Below, piece after piece: positions 20,657-29,025 of a stretch of DNA of 48,565 nt. Numbering within the stretch: position 1 is the first letter of the stretch; each line of letters begins with the position of its first letter. A program made the translations under genes and the position numbers. Below the pieces are notes generated by a model. The model made no database searches. It was not told the origin of the DNA and saw nothing but the letters and a program-made list of their open reading frames with translations. Source of the DNA: Betaproteobacteria bacterium SCGC AG-212-J23 (GTDB lineage: Bacteria; Pseudomonadota; Gammaproteobacteria; Burkholderiales; SG8-39); contig LSTF01000013.1 of the NCBI GenBank assembly GCA_001644455.1, positions 1-48,565 of the forward strand, given 5' to 3'.

Positions 20657-21534
20657 AGCGCGACGTGGTTTTTCTGAATGGCCAGCTGCTGCCGCTCGAC
20701 GAAGCGAAAGTGCCGGTGCTCGACCGCGGCTTCATTTTCGGCGACGGCGTCTACGAGCTCGTGCCGGTCTATTCGCGCGTCGCCTTCCGGCTCGACGAGC
20801 ATCTCGCGCGCCTGGAGCGCAGCCTCGGCGAGGCGAAGATCAGGAATCCCTACCCGCGCGCGCGATGGCGCGAGATCGTCTATCAACTCGTCGACGCGCA
20901 GTCCTTCGAGGACCAGGGCGTCTACTTCCAGGTGACGCGCGGCGTCGCCAGGCGCGACCACGCTTTCCCGCGGGACGCGCAGCCGACCGTGTTCATGATG
21001 GCCAACCCGCTCGTCAATCCGGCGCGCGAGCAGGTCGACGCGGGAGGCCCGGCGGTGAGCGCGCAGGACAATCGCTGGCTGCGCTGCGACATCAAGTCGA
21101 TTTCGCTCATCGGCAACGTGCTCCTGCGACAGCTCTCCGCCGAGGCCGGCGCGGCCGAGACCATCCTTTTCCGCGACGGCAAGCTGACCGAGGCGTCGGC
21201 GTCCAACGTGTTCATCGTCAAGCGCGGCGTGATCGTCTCGCCGCCCAAGTCCTCGCTGATCCTGCCGGGCATCACCTACGACGTGGTCACCGAGCTCGCG
21301 CGCGGCAACGGCATGCCGATCGAGTTCCGCGAAATCCCGGAAAGCGAGGTGCGCGGCGCCGACGAGATCTGGGTCACCTCGTCGTCGAAGGAAGTCCTCG
21401 CCATCGTCTCGCTCGACGGCCGCAGCATCGGCGACGGCAAACCGGGCCCCGTGTTCCGCCGCATGTACGAGCTCTACCAGGAGTTCAAGCGCAAGGTGAT
21501 GCGCGCCGGCAAGCGGGAGGCACTGTCGGCGTAG
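20644..21534 (+). CDS. dat: D-amino-acid aminotransferase (class IV PLP enzyme)
   Basis: A 296-residue class IV aminotransferase. Features: VFLNGQLLPLDEAKVPVLDRGFIFGDGVYE at the N-terminus, the PLP lysine in CDIKSISLIGNVL, and EASASNVFIVK plus LPGITYDVV near the cofactor phosphate. D-alanine aminotransferases make D-Glu or D-Ala; the position directly after a D-Ala carboxypeptidase fits that substrate class, though branched-chain or ADC-lyase relatives share the fold. I took ATG 20644; a GTG at 20626 is possible. Confidence 0.92.
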   Translation: MVPVKRDVVFLNGQLLPLDEAKVPVLDRGFIFGDGVYELVPVYSRVAFRLDEHLARLERSLGEAKIRNPYPRARWREIVYQLVDAQSFEDQGVYFQVTRGVARRDHAFPRDAQPTVFMMANPLVNPAREQVDAGGPAVSAQDNRWLRCDIKSISLIGNVLLRQLSAEAGAAETILFRDGKLTEASASNVFIVKRGVIVSPPKSSLILPGITYDVVTELARGNGMPIEFREIPESEVRGADEIWVTSSSKEVLAIVSLDGRSIGDGKPGPVFRRMYELYQEFKRKVMRAGKREALSA

Positions 21535-21536
21535 CA

Positions 21537-21800
21537 ATGGCCGAGGCCTCACCGCTCGCATTCCCCTGCGACTTCCCCATCAAGGTCATGGGCCGCAAGC
21601 AGCAGGGTTTCGCCCAGGAAGTGATGGATGTGGTCCTGCGGCACGCTCCCGACTTCGATGCCAAGACCATGGAGATGCGCCCCAGCCGGCAGGGACGCTA
21701 CCTCAGCGTCACCTGCGTGGTGCGCGCCACGTCGCGCGAGCAGCTCGACGCCCTGTACCAGGAGCTGTGCGACCATCCCGGCGTGGTGATGGTGCTATGA
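21537..21800 (+). CDS. ybeD: YbeD family protein (DUF493)
   Basis: An 87-residue protein with a ferredoxin-like ACT-type fold expected. Typical family features are LAFPCDFPIKVMGR, FAQEVMDVVLRHAPDF, SRQGRYLSVTCVVRATSREQLDALYQEL and the HPGVVMVL end. It nearly always lies just ahead of lipB, as here, where its TGA overlaps the lipB ATG. A lipoate-linked role has been suggested by context only. Confidence 0.93.
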   Translation: MAEASPLAFPCDFPIKVMGRKQQGFAQEVMDVVLRHAPDFDAKTMEMRPSRQGRYLSVTCVVRATSREQLDALYQELCDHPGVVMVL

Positions 21801-22396
21801 CGCTGGTCGAAGACATCGTCGTCAAACGCCTTGGCCGTACTCCCTATGGAGAAACGCTACAGGCAATGCGCGCGTTCACGCGAGGCCGAAACGGCGAGGA
21901 GATCTGGCTCACCGAACACGAGCCCGTCTACACGCTCGGCCAGGGCGCGCCCGAGCGCACGGTGGCGAATGGAATTCCCGTGGTGCGCAGCGACCGCGGC
22001 GGCGACATCACTTATCACGGCCCGGGACAGATCGTGCTTTACCCGCTCATCGACCTGGCCGGGCGCGGCATCAAGGTGAAGCGCTACGTCTGGCTGCTCG
22101 AGCAGGTTGCGATCGATCTCATCGGCCGCGGCGCGGAGCGCCGTCCCGGCGCGCCGGGCGTGTACGTGGACGGCGCCAAGATCGCGGCGCTCGGCATCCG
22201 CGTGGTGCGCGGCCGCGCGTATCACGGCCTCGCGCTCAACGTCGCCATGGACCTCACGCCCTTCTCGGCCATCGACCCATGCGGCTACCCTGGGCTGCGG
22301 GTCACGCAGACCAAGGACATCGGAATCAAACAGGACAGAAATACGATAGAAACGGGCCTGGTGAAGAATCTCGCGGCAGGACTCGAGAATGCGTGA
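21797..22396 (+). CDS. lipB: Octanoyl-[acyl-carrier-protein]:protein N-octanoyltransferase
   Basis: LipB moves octanoate from acyl carrier protein to the lipoyl domains of 2-oxoacid dehydrogenases. The 199-residue protein shows [10 protein letters not shown], the signature [21 protein letters not shown] (residues about 67-87), the conserved Lys in [12 protein letters not shown] and the catalytic Cys in [11 protein letters not shown] 21797 overlaps ybeD. The end overlaps the start of lipA by eight bases. Confidence 0.97.
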   Translation: MTLVEDIVVKRLGRTPYGETLQAMRAFTRGRNGEEIWLTEHEPVYTLGQGAPERTVANGIPVVRSDRGGDITYHGPGQIVLYPLIDLAGRGIKVKRYVWLLEQVAIDLIGRGAERRPGAPGVYVDGAKIAALGIRVVRGRAYHGLALNVAMDLTPFSAIDPCGYPGLRVTQTKDIGIKQDRNTIETGLVKNLAAGLENA

Positions 22397-23330
22397 AGCC
22401 GGCGTAAAGGAAAAGGGCGCAAGGAAGACCATCAGGATCGTCCCGCAAGCGACGCGCCTGCCGAAGCCGTCGTGGATTCGCGTGCGCGCGGCGAGCCCCA
22501 ACTCGCGCTTCCACGAGATCAAGGACGTCCTGCGGGCGCAGAAGCTGCACACCGTTTGCGAGGAAGCCTCCTGCCCGAACATCGCCGAGTGCTTCGGCAA
22601 GGGCACCGCGACCTTCATGATCCTCGGCGACGTCTGCACGCGCCGCTGCCCGTTCTGCGACGTCGCCCACGGCCGGCCGCTGCCGCCCGACGCGCAGGAG
22701 CCCGCGCACCTCGCCGAGACGATCGCGCAGCTGCGGTTGCGCTACGTGGTCATCACCAGCGTCGACCGCGACGATTTGCGCGACGGCGGCGCGAAGCATT
22801 TCGTGGACTGCATCCGCGCGGTGAGAGAGCAAAGTCCGCAGACCACGATCGAGGTCCTGGTGCCCGATTTCCGCGGCCGCCTGGACCGGGCACTCGGGGT
22901 CCTCGCGACGGCGCCGCCCGACGTGATGAACCACAACCTGGAGACCGTGCCGCGCCTGTACAAGCGGGCGCGCCCGGGCGGGGATTACGAGCATTCGCTG
23001 CAGCTGCTGAAGCGCTTCAAGGCTCTTTTCTCTCTGGTGCCGACCAAGTCAGGTCTCATGGTCGGGCTCGGCGAAACCGACGAGGAAATCCTCGCCGTGA
23101 TGCGCGACCTGCGCGAGCACGACGTCGACATGCTCACCATCGGCCAGTATCTGCAGCCTTCGCCGCACCACTTGGCCGTGGAGCGCTACGTCACGCCGGA
23201 TCGATTTTCCGTTTTTGAAAAAGAAGCCGTCTCGTTAGGCTTCAAGCACGCTGCGGTCGGACCCATGGTGCGTTCCTCCTATCACGCGGATCGACAGGCG
23301 CATGAAGCGGGTATCGCTCAAGGCGCTTGA
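22389..23330 (+). CDS. lipA: Lipoyl synthase (radical SAM)
   Basis: LipA inserts two sulfur atoms into protein-bound octanoate. The 313-residue protein carries both iron-sulfur cluster sites: auxiliary Cys57, Cys62, Cys68 ([12 protein letters not shown]) and radical-SAM Cys83, Cys87, Cys90 (CTRRCPFC), followed by [44 protein letters not shown] and the C-terminal RSSYHAD with the auxiliary-cluster Ser. Pairs with lipB; its end overlaps the cupin gene by 29 bases. Confidence 0.98.
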   Translation: MREAGVKEKGARKTIRIVPQATRLPKPSWIRVRAASPNSRFHEIKDVLRAQKLHTVCEEASCPNIAECFGKGTATFMILGDVCTRRCPFCDVAHGRPLPPDAQEPAHLAETIAQLRLRYVVITSVDRDDLRDGGAKHFVDCIRAVREQSPQTTIEVLVPDFRGRLDRALGVLATAPPDVMNHNLETVPRLYKRARPGGDYEHSLQLLKRFKALFSLVPTKSGLMVGLGETDEEILAVMRDLREHDVDMLTIGQYLQPSPHHLAVERYVTPDRFSVFEKEAVSLGFKHAAVGPMVRSSYHADRQAHEAGIAQGA

Positions 23331-23772
23331 CGCGCCGCCCCGGGCGAAACCCTCGGGTTACCCGCAGCAATTTCTCGCCAAGGTAGAGGGACGCGAGAAG
23401 CGTCCGCTCGGCGATCTTTTCGGCCTGACCAACTTCGGTGTCAACCTGACACGGCTCGCGCCGGGCGCCGCATCGTCGCTGCGGCACGCGCACGCCCGGC
23501 AGGACGAGTTCGTCTACATCCTCGAAGGCTATCCGACGCTGATCACGAACGCGGGAGAAACCGGCCTCGAGCCCGGCATGTGCGCGGGCTTCAAGGCGGG
23601 GACGGGCGACGCGCACCATCTCGTCAATCGTTCGAAGGAGGATGTTCTCTATCTGGAGATCGGCGATCGCACGCGCGGCGACAGCGCGAGCTATCCGGAC
23701 GACGACATGCAGGTGGTGCAGGACGCCGAGGGAAACTGGCGCTACCTGCGCAAAAACGGGACGCCTTACTAG
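23302..23772 (+). CDS. Cupin-domain protein
   Basis: A 156-residue single-cupin protein with metal-binding-type motif 1 ([15 protein letters not shown]) and motif 2 ([20 protein letters not shown]). Similar small cupins are common and their substrates are mostly unknown; no neighbouring pathway identifies this one. ATG 23302 lies inside the lipA 3' end. Its TAG shares a CTAG with the TAG of the opposing TlpA-like gene, so the two coding regions meet at one tetranucleotide. Confidence 0.85.
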   Translation: MKRVSLKALDAPPRAKPSGYPQQFLAKVEGREKRPLGDLFGLTNFGVNLTRLAPGAASSLRHAHARQDEFVYILEGYPTLITNAGETGLEPGMCAGFKAGTGDAHHLVNRSKEDVLYLEIGDRTRGDSASYPDDDMQVVQDAEGNWRYLRKNGTPY

Positions 23773-24260
23773 GAACTCAGCGCCTTTTCGACCAGGGCGT
23801 GGAATTCCGCCCAGTCCGGCTCGCCGATGTATTCCTTCAGCACCCGCCCGTTCTTGTCGATGAGGAAGCTGGTCGGCGTGATGCGGATGCGGCCGAACTC
23901 CTTGGCGATGCTGCCGTCGCCGTCGAGCGCGACCTTGAAGGGCAGGGCGCGCTTCAGCGTGAAAGCGGCGACCGAGTTGGGATGGTCGGACTGCACCGCC
24001 ACCGCCACCATCTCGTAGCCGCGCGGCGCGAACTTGCGGTAGGTGTCGATCATGCGCGGCATCTCCGCCACGCAGGTCGTGCACCAGGTCGCCCAGAAGT
24101 TGACCAGCACCACCTTGCCTCGCAGGTCGGACGTCGAGAACTGCTCGCCCGAGAGCGTGGCGAAGTGCACTTCCGGCGCTGCCGACCGGGGCGAAAGCGC
24201 GAGCGCCGCGGCGATGCCGGCGGCGAGGGCGATGACGGCGACGAGGATCTTGAGCTTCAT
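23769..24260 (-). CDS. TlpA/ResA-like thiol-disulfide oxidoreductase
   Basis: A 163-residue exported thioredoxin-fold protein: signal anchor ILVAVIALAAGIAAALAL, then a redox domain with WCTTC (Cys60, Cys63) in VNFWATWCTTCVAEMP and the cis-proline loop RITPTSFLIDKNGRV. Probably faces the periplasm. WCTTC differs from the WCAPC of the paralogue at 3857-4366, so partner or redox potential may differ. It lies 62 bases downstream of polA on the same strand; that gap holds no clear terminator. Confidence 0.9.
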   Translation of the reverse strand: MKLKILVAVIALAAGIAAALALSPRSAAPEVHFATLSGEQFSTSDLRGKVVLVNFWATWCTTCVAEMPRMIDTYRKFAPRGYEMVAVAVQSDHPNSVAAFTLKRALPFKVALDGDGSIAKEFGRIRITPTSFLIDKNGRVLKEYIGEPDWAEFHALVEKALSS

Positions 24261-24322
24261 GGAGTCGCTATTGTGCCGTGTTCGGCGGCGCTGTCATCCC
24301 GCAAGCGCATAGGCCGGAATGC

Positions 24323-27016
24323 CTAGTGGGCCTTGTCCCAGTTTTCTCCGACACCCACGTCGACGATCAGGGGCACGTCGAGCTTGGCGACCGACTGCAT
24401 CAGCTCGACCAGGCGCTCCTTCACGACCGGGATTTCGGCCTCGGGAACCTCCAGGACCAGCTCGTCGTGCACCTGCATGATGAGCAGCGTCTTCAGTTTC
24501 GCGTCGTCGAGCCACTTCTGCACCGCGATCATGGCGAGCTTGATGAGGTCTGCGGCGCTGCCCTGCATCGGCGCATTGATCGCCTGGCGCTCGGCGGCCT
24601 GGCGGCGCACCGGCGCGCCGCTCTTCAGCTCCGGCAGCCAGAGCCGCCGCCCGAACACGGTCTCGACGTAGCCGACGTCCTTCGCTTTCTTGCGCGTCTC
24701 GTCCATGTAGCGCTTCGCGCCCGGAAAGCGGGCGAAGTAGCGCTCGACATAGGTCTGCGCGGTGCCGCGGTCGATGCCGAGGTTCTGCGCCACGCCGAAG
24801 GAGGACATGCCGTAGATCAGGCCGAAGTTGATGACTTTGGCGACGCGGCGCTGATCCGGTTCTACATTCTGTAGCGAAGTACCAAATATTTCCGCCGCGG
24901 TCGCCTTGTGGACATCCTCGCCCTCGAGGAAGGCGCGGCGCAGGTTCTCGTCGCCGGAGAGGTGCGCCATGATCCGCAGCTCGATCTGCGAATAGTCGGC
25001 CGAGACGATCTTCGATCCCGGCGGGGCGATGAAGCATTCGCGGATGCGCCTGCCGGCGGGCGTGCGGATCGGGATGTTCTGCAGGTTGGGGTCGTTCGAC
25101 GAGAGCCGTCCCGTCACCGCCGTGGTCTGCGAATAGGTGGTGTGCACCCGCCCGGTCGTCGGGTTCACGCTCTTCGGCAGCTTGTCGGTGTAGGTCGACT
25201 TCAGCTTCGAGAGGGCGCGGTGCTCGAGGATGAGCTTGGGCAAGGGATGGTCGAGCGCCAGCTCGGCGAGCGAATCCTCATCGGTCGAGGGTTGGCCCGA
25301 CGGCGTCTTTTTTTTCACCGGCAGCTTCTGCCGCTCGAAGAGGATCTCCTGGATCTGCTTCGGCGAGCCGAGGTTGAAGGGCTGGCCGGCAGCGGCATAG
25401 GCATCCTGCTCCTTCTGCAACATCTCCTTGCCGAGCTCGTGGCTCTGCGCTTCGAGCTTCGCGCGGTCGAGCAGGACGCCGTTCCGCTCGATGCGGAAGA
25501 GCACCGGCAGCACCGGCATCTCGATGCTCGAGTAGACGAACTTCAGCTTCTCGTCGCGTTCGATCTGCGGGTAGAGCCGCTCGTGCAGCGCGAGGATGCA
25601 ATCGGCCTTCTCGGCCGCGTACGCCGTGGCGCGCTCGACGCTCACCGAGGCGAACGGGATGCGCGAGGCGCCCTTGCCCGCGACCTCCTCGTAGGAGAGC
25701 GTCGTCCAGCCGCAGTGGCGCTGCGCGAGCATGCCGAGATCGTGCTTCTCGTGCACTTCGAGCACGTAGGACTCGAGCTGGACGTCGTGCGCGCAGCCGG
25801 CGAGCGCGATGCCCCGGTTGGCGAGGAGATGCGAGTCGCGCTTCACGTTCTCGCCCGCTTTCCCTCGGTCCGCGCGCTCGAGCCAGGGCTTGAGGGTCTT
25901 CGCGGCATCGAGCTGGGTGGGCGCGCCGGGGTAGTCGTGCGCGATCGGCAGGTACAGGGCTTCGTCGGCGAACGAGAAGGCGAGGCCGACCAGCGGCGAA
26001 GTCATCGGCTCGTCTTCGGAGCCGAAGGCGGCGAAGCCGACGAGGCCGGCGCCCTCGAGTCTGGCGACGAGCGCCCGCAGATCGTCCTCGGTGAGGACGG
26101 CGCGCGTGCGTCTTTTCGCCGTTGCCGGCGGAGGCGTCGGCGCCGACGTCGGGGCGCTGGCGATCTCGCCGAGAAATCCCTTGAAACCGTAGCGCTCGTA
26201 CTGCGCGCGCTGCGCCGCCGGGTCGGGATCGTTCTTCGCGAGATCTTCGAAAGAGACCTCCAGCGCCAGGTCGCGCTTCACCGTCAGGAGCTCGCGCGCC
26301 TTCGGCAGCCAGTCGACGATTTTTCGCAGGTTCTCGCCGCGCGTCCCGGTTATTTCGTTTGAATGCAGGAGCAGGTTGTCGAGCGTGCCGTATTGCTTGA
26401 TCCACTTCGACGCGAATCCCGGGCCGACGCCGTCGACGCCGGGAATGTTGTCGATGGCATCGCCGACCAGGGTCAGGTAGTCGACGATCCGCTCCGGCGG
26501 CACGCCGAACTTGGCGGTGACGCCGGCGGCGTCGAGCTTCTCGTTCGACATGGTGTTGATCCACAGCACCTTGTCGTCGACGAGCTGCGTGAGGTCCTTG
26601 TCGCCGGTGGAAATGACCGTGCGCCAGCCGCGCTGCTTCGCCTGTTCCGCGAGCGTGGCGATGACGTCGTCGGCTTCCACGCCCGGGACCACGAGCACCG
26701 GCCAGCCGAGCGCCTTCACCGCTTCGAGCAGCGGCTCGACCTGGCGCGACAGATCGTCGGGCATCGCGCTGCGCGTCGCCTTGTAGTCCGGATAGACCTC
26801 GTCGCGGAAGGTCTTGCCCCGGGCGTCGAACACGCAGGCGCGAGCCTGCGCCTTATAATCGGTCGAGAGCTTGCGCAGCATGTTCAGCACGCCGTAGATC
26901 GCCCCGGTCGGCTCGCCGGTCTTCGGGCTTCTCAGCTCGGGCAGGGCGTGGAACGCGCGATACAGATACGACGAGCCGTCGACCAGCAGCAGTGTCTTTT
27001 CAGGATCTCCCGACAT
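24323..27016 (-). CDS. polA: DNA polymerase I, with apparently inactive 3'-5' exonuclease domain
   Basis: An 897-residue Pol I for primer removal and repair. The 5' nuclease domain is intact (LLLVDGSSYLYRAFHAL, FRDEVYPDYKATR, VEADDVIATLA, STGDKDLTQLV), and so are polymerase motifs A (DYSQIELRIMAHLSGD), B (RRVAKVINFGLIYGMSSFG) and C (MQVHDELVLEV). In the 3'-5' exonuclease domain the Asp-Thr-Glu of E. coli (D355, E357) aligns with Ala-Ala-Phe (26024-26032) and D501 with Lys (25607-25609, YAAEKAD); only the D424 equivalent (KRDSHLL) remains. Proofreading is therefore probably lost. Its ATG shares CATG with the LOG gene start. Confidence 0.97.
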   Translation of the reverse strand: MSGDPEKTLLLVDGSSYLYRAFHALPELRSPKTGEPTGAIYGVLNMLRKLSTDYKAQARACVFDARGKTFRDEVYPDYKATRSAMPDDLSRQVEPLLEAVKALGWPVLVVPGVEADDVIATLAEQAKQRGWRTVISTGDKDLTQLVDDKVLWINTMSNEKLDAAGVTAKFGVPPERIVDYLTLVGDAIDNIPGVDGVGPGFASKWIKQYGTLDNLLLHSNEITGTRGENLRKIVDWLPKARELLTVKRDLALEVSFEDLAKNDPDPAAQRAQYERYGFKGFLGEIASAPTSAPTPPPATAKRRTRAVLTEDDLRALVARLEGAGLVGFAAFGSEDEPMTSPLVGLAFSFADEALYLPIAHDYPGAPTQLDAAKTLKPWLERADRGKAGENVKRDSHLLANRGIALAGCAHDVQLESYVLEVHEKHDLGMLAQRHCGWTTLSYEEVAGKGASRIPFASVSVERATAYAAEKADCILALHERLYPQIERDEKLKFVYSSIEMPVLPVLFRIERNGVLLDRAKLEAQSHELGKEMLQKEQDAYAAAGQPFNLGSPKQIQEILFERQKLPVKKKTPSGQPSTDEDSLAELALDHPLPKLILEHRALSKLKSTYTDKLPKSVNPTTGRVHTTYSQTTAVTGRLSSNDPNLQNIPIRTPAGRRIRECFIAPPGSKIVSADYSQIELRIMAHLSGDENLRRAFLEGEDVHKATAAEIFGTSLQNVEPDQRRVAKVINFGLIYGMSSFGVAQNLGIDRGTAQTYVERYFARFPGAKRYMDETRKKAKDVGYVETVFGRRLWLPELKSGAPVRRQAAERQAINAPMQGSAADLIKLAMIAVQKWLDDAKLKTLLIMQVHDELVLEVPEAEIPVVKERLVELMQSVAKLDVPLIVDVGVGENWDKAH
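27002..27005 (+). promoter_or_regulatory. Ribosome-binding site of the LOG gene inside the polA 5' end
   Basis: AGGA at 27002-27005 lies nine bases before ATG 27015. It falls within the first polA codons on the other strand and supports ATG 27015 over an in-frame ATG at 27033, which lacks a good site. PolA itself shows no Shine-Dalgarno sequence upstream of its start. Confidence 0.45.
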
Positions 27017-27734
27017 GAGCAACGCAAAGATAATGAAGCCGGCCGGACTTGGCCACGAGATTTCGCCGCGCGAGGCGTGGAAGCTGTTCGGCATTATGGC
27101 CGAGTTCTTCGAGGCGACCGAGCGTCTCGCCGGCATCCGTCCCGCGGTTTCGATGTTCGGCAGCGCGCGCGTGAAGGAAGGCTCCGAGTACTACCGCCTC
27201 GCCGAGGAGACCGCGCGACTGCTCTCCGACGCCGGTTTCGCCATCATCTCCGGCGGCGGCCCGGGCGTGATGGAAGCGACCAACAAGGGTGCTTACCACG
27301 GCGTCAACGGCCTCGCCGTCGGCTTGAACATCGACCTGCCGAACGAGCAGAACTCCAACAAGTACCAGCACATCAGCCTGCGCTTCAAGCATTTCTTCGC
27401 ACGCAAGGTGATGTTCGCCAAGTTCGCCACCGCTTTCGTCGTCATGCCCGGCGGGTACGGCACGCTCGACGAGCTGTTCGAGGCGCTGACGCTGGTGCAG
27501 ACCGGCAAGACGCGGCAGATGCCGGTGATCCTGGTGCACGAGCCGTTCTGGCGCGGCTTGCTCGACTGGTGCCGCGCGCGCCTCGTGGAGGAGGGCATGA
27601 TCGACGCGACGGATATCGACCTGGTGCAGGTCTGCGACAAGCCGCAGGAAGTGGTCGACGCGATCTTCGCCTTCTACGACAAGCGCGGCTTCGAGCCCTC
27701 GCCCGCCGAGCGCGAAGTGATGCTCAACCTCTAG
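27015..27734 (+). CDS. LOG-family (TIGR00730) nucleoside-phosphate phosphoribohydrolase
   Basis: A 239-residue Rossmann-like protein with the two LOG signatures, SGGGPGVMEATNKGA and MPGGYGTLDELFE. Members cleave the base from nucleoside 5'-monophosphates; some activate cytokinins, others clear damaged or alternative nucleotides. The longer N-terminal segment (SPREAWKLFGIMAEFFE) is typical of the bacterial long form. The start codon ATG 27015-27017 overlaps the polA ATG on the other strand, so each gene's promoter and ribosome-binding region must lie inside the other. Confidence 0.9.
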   Translation: MSNAKIMKPAGLGHEISPREAWKLFGIMAEFFEATERLAGIRPAVSMFGSARVKEGSEYYRLAEETARLLSDAGFAIISGGGPGVMEATNKGAYHGVNGLAVGLNIDLPNEQNSNKYQHISLRFKHFFARKVMFAKFATAFVVMPGGYGTLDELFEALTLVQTGKTRQMPVILVHEPFWRGLLDWCRARLVEEGMIDATDIDLVQVCDKPQEVVDAIFAFYDKRGFEPSPAEREVMLNL

Positions 27735-27737
27735 GGG

Positions 27738-27743
27738 TAAAAT
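27738..27743 (+). promoter_or_regulatory. -10-like hexamer before the DUF2782 gene
   Basis: TAAAAT, five of six consensus bases, ends 10 bases before ATG 27754. The bases between (CCCTTCTTCC) contain no Shine-Dalgarno sequence. No -35 element is evident. Confidence 0.35.
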
Positions 27744-27753
27744 CCCTTCTTCC

Positions 27754-28083
27754 ATGCGCCGCTTCGTGCTCCTGCTGGCGTTTCTTTCGTGCAACGCCGT
27801 GGCGCAGCAGCACAAGCCGCCGGCGATGGAGCCGATTCCGGAGCCGCCGCCGCCGCCCGAGCCCGGCGTCGAGCAGCCCGAGGTGCGCATCCCGGTGCCC
27901 AATGGCGACAAAGTCGAAGAGATCCGCGAAGCCGGACGCGTGGTGATGCTCAAGGTCACGCCGAAGAACGGCGGCAAGCCGTATTACCTGGTCGATACCA
28001 CCGGCGCCGGCCAGTGGCAGCGCCGCGACTCGCTCGACGACGGCGTGCGCGTGCCGATGTGGCCCATCTGGATCTTCGACTGA
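27754..28083 (+). CDS. DUF2782 periplasmic protein
   Basis: A 109-residue small protein with a signal peptide (MRRFVLLLAFLSCNAVAQ), a proline-rich stretch (IPEPPPPPEPG), and a compact C-terminal domain ending RVPMWPIWIFD, characteristic of DUF2782. Function unknown. The family regularly lies between polA and an APH-type homoserine kinase in betaproteobacteria, as here, with no bases between its TGA and the next start. Confidence 0.88.
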   Translation: MRRFVLLLAFLSCNAVAQQHKPPAMEPIPEPPPPPEPGVEQPEVRIPVPNGDKVEEIREAGRVVMLKVTPKNGGKPYYLVDTTGAGQWQRRDSLDDGVRVPMWPIWIFD

Positions 28084-29025
28084 TTGTCGGTCTATACCCC
28101 CGTCACTGAGGCCGAGCTCGCGGCCTGGCTCGGCAACTACTCGGTGGGCACGCTCGCCGCGCTGGAGCCGATCAAGGCCGGCATTGAGAACACCAACTAC
28201 TTCGTCACCACCAGCCAGGGGCGCTACGTCCTCACGCTTTTCGAGCGCTTGCCGGCGGCGGAGCTGCCCTTCTACCTCGACCTCATGGCGCACCTCGCGC
28301 GCCATGGCATTCCCTGTCCGGCGCCCATCGCCGACCTGCAGGACCGCTACCTGCAGCAGCTCAACGGCAAGCCCGCGGCGCTGGTGACGCGCCTGCCGGG
28401 CCGCTCGCTGGACGCTCCCGGCGAGCGCGAATGCGGCGAGCTCGGCGCGCTGCTCGGCCGCCTGCATCTCGCGGGGCGATCGTATCCCGGCTATCTCGAG
28501 AACCCGCGCGGACCGAAGTGGTGGCGGATTGCGGCGAAGGAGGTCATGCCGTTCCTGAAGAAGGATCGGAGCGAGCTGTTGGAGAAGGAGCTGCGGTTCC
28601 AGTCCGAACAGCGTTTCCCCGATCTGCCGCGCGGGCCGGTGCATGCCGACCTCTTCCGCGACAACACGCTGTTCGAGAAAGGCCGCATCTCGGGCGTCAT
28701 CGACTTCTACTTTGCCGGCGTCGATTGCCTGCTCTACGACATCGCGGTGTGCGTCAACGACTGGTGCCTGAAAGACGGCGCCGCCCTCGACGCGGGTCGC
28801 ACGCGGGCGTTGCTCGCCGGCTGCCAGGGCGTGCGGCCGTTCACGCCGCTCGAGCAGGCGGCCTGGCCGGCGATGCTGCGCGCGGCCGCGCTGCGCTTCT
28901 GGCTCTCGCGCCTGCACGACTACCACCTGCCGCGGGCCGGAATGCTGGTGCACGCGCACGACCCGGAGCACTTCCGCCGGATCCTCGAGGATCGGGTGCG
29001 CGCCAAGGCGCCCTGGCTCGCCTGA
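28084..29025 (+). CDS. thrB: Homoserine kinase, aminoglycoside-phosphotransferase fold
   Basis: A 313-residue kinase of the APH fold, the non-GHMP homoserine kinase common in betaproteobacteria, which phosphorylates homoserine for threonine synthesis. Motifs: SVYTPVTEAELAAWL at the start, IKAGIENTNYFVTT, the catalytic loop GPVHADLFRDNTLFE and the metal Asp in VIDFYFAG. TTG 28084 follows the upstream TGA directly and is required for the SVYTPV start found in relatives. Coupled to the next gene by TGATG. Related kinases with other substrates exist, so the assignment rests on motif and context. Confidence 0.92.
   Translation: MSVYTPVTEAELAAWLGNYSVGTLAALEPIKAGIENTNYFVTTSQGRYVLTLFERLPAAELPFYLDLMAHLARHGIPCPAPIADLQDRYLQQLNGKPAALVTRLPGRSLDAPGERECGELGALLGRLHLAGRSYPGYLENPRGPKWWRIAAKEVMPFLKKDRSELLEKELRFQSEQRFPDLPRGPVHADLFRDNTLFEKGRISGVIDFYFAGVDCLLYDIAVCVNDWCLKDGAALDAGRTRALLAGCQGVRPFTPLEQAAWPAMLRAAALRFWLSRLHDYHLPRAGMLVHAHDPEHFRRILEDRVRAKAPWLA

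Noticed and set aside
24908-26362. A long plus-strand open frame of 484 codons opposite polA.
   Set aside because: Antisense to the polymerase and repetitive in charged residues and leucine; no motif. Same explanation as other shadow frames.
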